NCBI GenBank assembly: GCA_028715865.1
Contig: JAQUQY010000044.1
Location: forward strand, 1 to 9,453
Reading direction: 5' to 3'
DNA length: 9,453 nucleotides
From: Syntrophales bacterium
GTDB taxonomy: Bacteria; Desulfobacterota; Syntrophia; Syntrophales; UBA2210
In this document: positions 6,633 to 9,453 of the stretch, piece after piece
How positions within the stretch are numbered: position 1 is the first letter of the stretch
Layout: the number at the start of each line of letters is the position of its first letter
Translations under genes and position numbers: made by a program
Notes under the pieces: generated by a model
What the model saw: only the letters and a program-made list of their open reading frames with translations
The model's database searches: none
What the model was told of the DNA's origin: nothing

Positions 6633-8087
6633 ATGAGAATAAAAATAACATCAATTAAGGCTCTGGTTTTGATCCCTCTCTTCCTGGCCGCCACTGTCCT
6701 GACTGGTCCGCTTCCTGCGCTGGCATCCTTTACTCTGGAAGATGAAAAAAGGATAGGACAGGAAATCTACGACAGGATATCGGAAGCGGGACTGCTTCTC
6801 GCCGATGATCCTCTTACGGACTATGTTGATGAGATCGGACAGCGTCTTGTCAAACAGGACGATCGTTATCCCCTGGATTTCACTTTTTCCGTGATAAGGA
6901 GTTCGGGCATCAACGCCTTCGCCACACCTGGTGGCTACATTTACGTTTTTACCGGGCTTCTCAGGCTTGCGGAAGACGAAAGCCAGCTCGCGGGAGTCCT
7001 GGCCCACGAAATCGCCCACGTCAAATCTCGTCATATCGCCCAGATGATAGCGAAACAGCAGAAACATTCCATCGCCTCCCTGGCGGCCATCGTGGGCGGC
7101 GCCCTGCTTGGAGGAGGAGAGGCGGCGGCGGCGGTGGCGGGACTGACCACGGCCACCTCGACAACCTTGAGCCTGAAATACAGCAGGGAGCACGAAGAAG
7201 AAGCGGACCGCCTGGGCATGTCCTATCTAGTAGGAACCGGATATTCCGGCCAGGGGATGCTCGACTTCTTGAAAATAATGCAGTTCAATCAATTTTACTC
7301 AAACACCATACCATCATATTTTTTAACCCATCCCCACACCTCCGACCGCGTAAGGTACCTTACTCTGCTGCTGCAGACCCGCTATAACCAGCTGGGCAAA
7401 ACGGAGATCTTCGGAGGCTTCGCTCGTTATCAAACACGGCTGTATTTGAAAACACAGAGCCCTCAGGATAACATGAGGTACTTCGCCGAACTGACCGGGA
7501 AAGATCCCAACGACGTTGAGGCTCTTTACGGCCTCGCCGTTTCACAGAGCAAGGCGGGACGCTTCGAGGCTGCCAATGGCGCCTTTCTTAGAGCCCTCGA
7601 ACTGAAACCCAGCGACGGGGAAATCATGCGCGATTTCGGCATCAGTTATTTCCAACAGGGGGACATCATAAACGCCGTTTCAAAACTGAACAAGGCTTAC
7701 GAGCTTGGCTCACGGGACAGGGACACTCTCTTCTACCTGGGAAAAAGCTACGAAACAGCCGGAGAATACAGCACCGCCCTGGATATATTCAGGATAATCA
7801 ACGAGCAGAATCCCGACGACAGCGAGATATACTATAATCTTGCCATGATGTATGGAAAAATCGATAGCCTCGGCGAGTCTCATTACTATTTCGGCAAATA
7901 CTTCAAAAGCATGGGAAGAACATCAAGCGCCCTGCATCATTTCAAAACGGCCCTCGATCACGTACCCCCCCGTAGCGCCCGGGCGGAGGATATCAAAAGG
8001 GAAATGGGCAACACCGATTCCTCTCCGGATTCCGAGGGCGATAGGCCCCAGGAAAGAGAAGGAAAGCCTGGATTCCGTGGCCGTTAG
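6633..8087 (+). CDS. Periplasmic M48 zinc metalloprotease with TPR domain, BepA-like
   Basis: This 484-residue exported protein resembles E. coli BepA (YfgC), a periplasmic chaperone-protease that acts on outer-membrane protein assembly at the LptD/BAM machinery. A Sec signal peptide is evident (basic 1-9, hydrophobic 10-25, cleavage probably after Ala31 in PALA-SF). The zinc site is HEIAH at 125-129 with Glu188 in E-x-x-AD as third ligand. His233 in LTHPHTSDR lies 45 residues further on, the same spacing as BepA Glu201 to His246, the regulatory fourth ligand. A Gly/Ala-rich stretch fills 155-173. Four TPR units of exactly 34 residues run 294-327, 328-361, 362-395 and 396-429, then a partial one and a hydrophilic tail. 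The start has only a weak AAAAG-like site, but the signal peptide fixes it. It is divergent from cmk and upstream of pepA. Confidence 0.92.
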   Translation: MRIKITSIKALVLIPLFLAATVLTGPLPALASFTLEDEKRIGQEIYDRISEAGLLLADDPLTDYVDEIGQRLVKQDDRYPLDFTFSVIRSSGINAFATPGGYIYVFTGLLRLAEDESQLAGVLAHEIAHVKSRHIAQMIAKQQKHSIASLAAIVGGALLGGGEAAAAVAGLTTATSTTLSLKYSREHEEEADRLGMSYLVGTGYSGQGMLDFLKIMQFNQFYSNTIPSYFLTHPHTSDRVRYLTLLLQTRYNQLGKTEIFGGFARYQTRLYLKTQSPQDNMRYFAELTGKDPNDVEALYGLAVSQSKAGRFEAANGAFLRALELKPSDGEIMRDFGISYFQQGDIINAVSKLNKAYELGSRDRDTLFYLGKSYETAGEYSTALDIFRIINEQNPDDSEIYYNLAMMYGKIDSLGESHYYFGKYFKSMGRTSSALHHFKTALDHVPPRSARAEDIKREMGNTDSSPDSEGDRPQEREGKPGFRGR

Positions 8088-8233
8088 TCATGGCAATAAA
8101 ATCCAAATCACATAGCGGACTTTGATTATCATCCGGCATGTGGTATGCGTAGGAGCGGCAACATGGACGCGGATTGCTGTACTTAAAGGATGCCGTTTAA
8201 ATCTTTACCACTCAAGAAGGGAAAGGCCCTGTG
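8088..8233 (+). promoter_or_regulatory. Leader region upstream of pepA
   Basis: This 146-base spacer separates the protease gene from pepA. I find no hairpin-plus-U-run terminator, so read-through into pepA is possible. A weak promoter-like pair, TTGATT at 8122-8127 with TATGCG 16 bases later, is not convincing. The notable contents are a seven-codon ORF at 8163-8186 and a 4-bp GC stem AGGG/CCCT (8218-8230) that places AAAGG, the likely pepA ribosome binding site, in its loop. Confidence 0.3.
8163..8186 (+). CDS. Possible seven-codon leader peptide with tandem Cys codons
   Basis: ATG at 8163 opens a tiny frame reading MDADCCT and ending at a TAA. AGGAG at 8151-8155 lies 7 bases before the ATG and is among the best Shine-Dalgarno matches in the window, better than those of several real genes here. 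The frame ends 47 bases before the pepA ATG. Leader peptides with repeated codons of one amino acid can couple translation to downstream expression, and TGC-TGT would sense cysteine supply. I see no clear alternative terminator/antiterminator pair, so this remains a candidate that may be chance. Confidence 0.25.
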   Translation: MDADCCT

Positions 8234-9453
8234 ATGAAAATATCAATTAAAAAACAGAGCCCCCAAAAGCATAAAACGGAGGCCATCCTGATCGGTCATT
8301 ACGAAGGGCAGTCCTCTTTGGAAGGCGCAGCCGGAGAGTTGGATAAAGCCGGCAGCGGCATGCTCTCCGCCCTGATTGCCGCGGGGGACTTTTCAGGAAA
8401 ACTGAATGAAACAGCCCTTATCTACACCAGGGGACTTCTTCCTTCAAAACGGATTCTCCTTATAGGCCTGGGAAAGCGGGATCAGATTACCCCAGAGAAG
8501 TTCAGGAATGCATATGCCGCGGCGGCCCGGCGCATGAGAGACGCGAAGGTAAGGAAATTTTCCCTGGCGCTGGACTCCGGCAAGTATGGAGTCGGCATGG
8601 AACGGTCCGCGTCCGCCGCCGTTGAAGGAATGATTCTCGGGCTCTACAGGTATACCCCCTTTAAAACAAAGAACGATGAACCGTCACAGATTGAAGCGAT
8701 AACCCTTATTGATGAAAACTCCGGCAACCTGAAACTTTTGAAAGAGGCCGCCCGGGAATCAGAAATAATCTGCGGGGCGGTTTATCTTGCTCGCGATCTC
8801 GTATCGGCGCCTTCAAACGAAATGACACCTGCCATTCTTGCCAGGGAAGCGCTCCGTCTCAAGGAAACAAACTCCCTTTCCGTAAAAATTATCGAAGCCC
8901 CGGCCATGAAGCGTATTGGAATGAACGCCCTCCTGGGCGTGGCAAGGGGCAGCTGCAATCCGCCCAAGCTGATCGTCATGGAATACCGGGGAGGGGAAAA
9001 ACAGGCTCCCCCTGTGGTCCTCGTTGGCAAGGGAATCACCTTCGACAGCGGCGGTATCAGCATCAAACCCTCTGAAAACATGAACCGGATGAAGGACGAC
9101 ATGGCCGGTGGCGCCGCCGTAATCGGCGCCCTCAAAGCCTCTGCCGAACTGGGACTGCCCGTCAATGGCATCGGCCTGGTCCCCGCAGCGGAAAACCTGC
9201 CCGACGGATGCGCGTACAAACCGGGGGACATCCTTCGGTCACTCTCAGGACAAACAAGTGGGATTATCAGTACCGACGCCGAAGGGCGGCTCATACTCGC
9301 CGATGTCCTTACCTACACGAAAAGGTTCAAGCCGGCGGCAGTCATCGACATGGCCACCCTCACAGGGGCCTGTATTATAGCCTTGGGAGACTTCCTTACG
9401 GGGATGTTCGTTAATGATGAAGCCCTCAAAGAAAGACTCATCAAAGCTTCCGA
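8234..9453 (+). CDS. pepA: Leucyl aminopeptidase PepA (peptidase family M17), 3' truncated
   Basis: This is a cytosolic two-metal aminopeptidase that removes N-terminal residues from peptides and is usually a hexamer. The frame runs open to the window edge; 406 codons are present of roughly 500 usual for the family. The N-terminal macro-like domain spans about 1-165. The catalytic domain has GKGITFDSGG at 265-274, KDDMAGG at 287-293 and STDAEGRL at 346-353. Metal and catalytic residues line up without gaps with E. coli PepA: Lys266, Asp271, Lys278, Asp289, Asp348, Glu350 and Arg352, each exactly 4 lower than in E. coli. The first residue of the NTDAEGRL signature is Ser346 (AGT), not Asn. The start follows AAAGG (8222-8226) by 7 bases; an in-frame GTG directly before the ATG is an alternative. 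In some bacteria PepA also binds DNA; nothing here tests that. Confidence 0.95.
   Translation, partial: MKISIKKQSPQKHKTEAILIGHYEGQSSLEGAAGELDKAGSGMLSALIAAGDFSGKLNETALIYTRGLLPSKRILLIGLGKRDQITPEKFRNAYAAAARRMRDAKVRKFSLALDSGKYGVGMERSASAAVEGMILGLYRYTPFKTKNDEPSQIEAITLIDENSGNLKLLKEAARESEIICGAVYLARDLVSAPSNEMTPAILAREALRLKETNSLSVKIIEAPAMKRIGMNALLGVARGSCNPPKLIVMEYRGGEKQAPPVVLVGKGITFDSGGISIKPSENMNRMKDDMAGGAAVIGALKASAELGLPVNGIGLVPAAENLPDGCAYKPGDILRSLSGQTSGIISTDAEGRLILADVLTYTKRFKPAAVIDMATLTGACIIALGDFLTGMFVNDEALKERLIKAS

Noticed and set aside
8164..8175. Sigma-54-like GG...GC pair upstream of pepA
   Set aside because: The spacing between the GG and GC is 9 bases, not the required 10, and the -24 block TGGCAC is not matched.
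8782..9294. 170-residue open frame on the minus strand inside pepA
   Set aside because: It is a shadow of the GC-rich pepA coding frame, whose catalytic motifs are intact; the antisense translation looks low-complexity.

Overview
The window reads as a chromosomal housekeeping region of a Gram-negative bacterium of moderate GC content. It most likely comes from the former Deltaproteobacteria (Desulfobacterota, Syntrophales-like). This is inferred from the cmk-rpsA-sppA-ihfB gene order, the AddA/RecB-like exonuclease, the periplasmic BepA-like M48 protease and a small stand-alone sigma region 4 protein of a kind I associate with that group. No sequence search was possible, so the taxon is an inference.

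Layout. (1) 1-1310, plus strand: the C-terminal part of an AddA/RecB-type helicase-nuclease, truncated by the window start. (2) 1311-1522: a spacer with a strong sigma-70-type promoter, followed by a 91-residue protein that is essentially only sigma-70 region 4 behind a Cys/Trp-rich N-terminus (1523-1798, plus). (3) 1799-1950: a convergent spacer with no convincing terminator. (4) 6531 down to 1951, minus strand: an apparent operon in the order cmk, rpsA, sppA, ihfB, crotonase. The last three genes are separated by 4 and 2 bases. (5) 6532-6632: an AT-rich divergent promoter region. (6) 6633-8087, plus: an exported M48 metalloprotease with TPRs (BepA-like). (7) 8088-8233: a leader containing a seven-codon ORF with a good ribosome binding site. 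(8) 8234 to the window end, plus: leucyl aminopeptidase PepA, truncated at the 3' side.

How the genes fit together. The minus-strand block joins nucleotide metabolism (CMP kinase), translation (S1), inner-membrane peptide turnover (SppA) and nucleoid architecture (IHF beta). It extends the enterobacterial cmk-rpsA-ihfB order with sppA inside and a crotonase at the end. The divergent plus-strand side carries envelope and peptide quality-control enzymes (BepA-like protease, PepA).

I see no CRISPR array, mobile element, tRNA, rRNA or clear new defence system. The items most worth a second look are the stand-alone region 4 protein with its Cys cluster and TTGACA promoter, the Cys-Cys mini-ORF before pepA, the crotonase lacking one catalytic Glu, and the substituted PepA signature.
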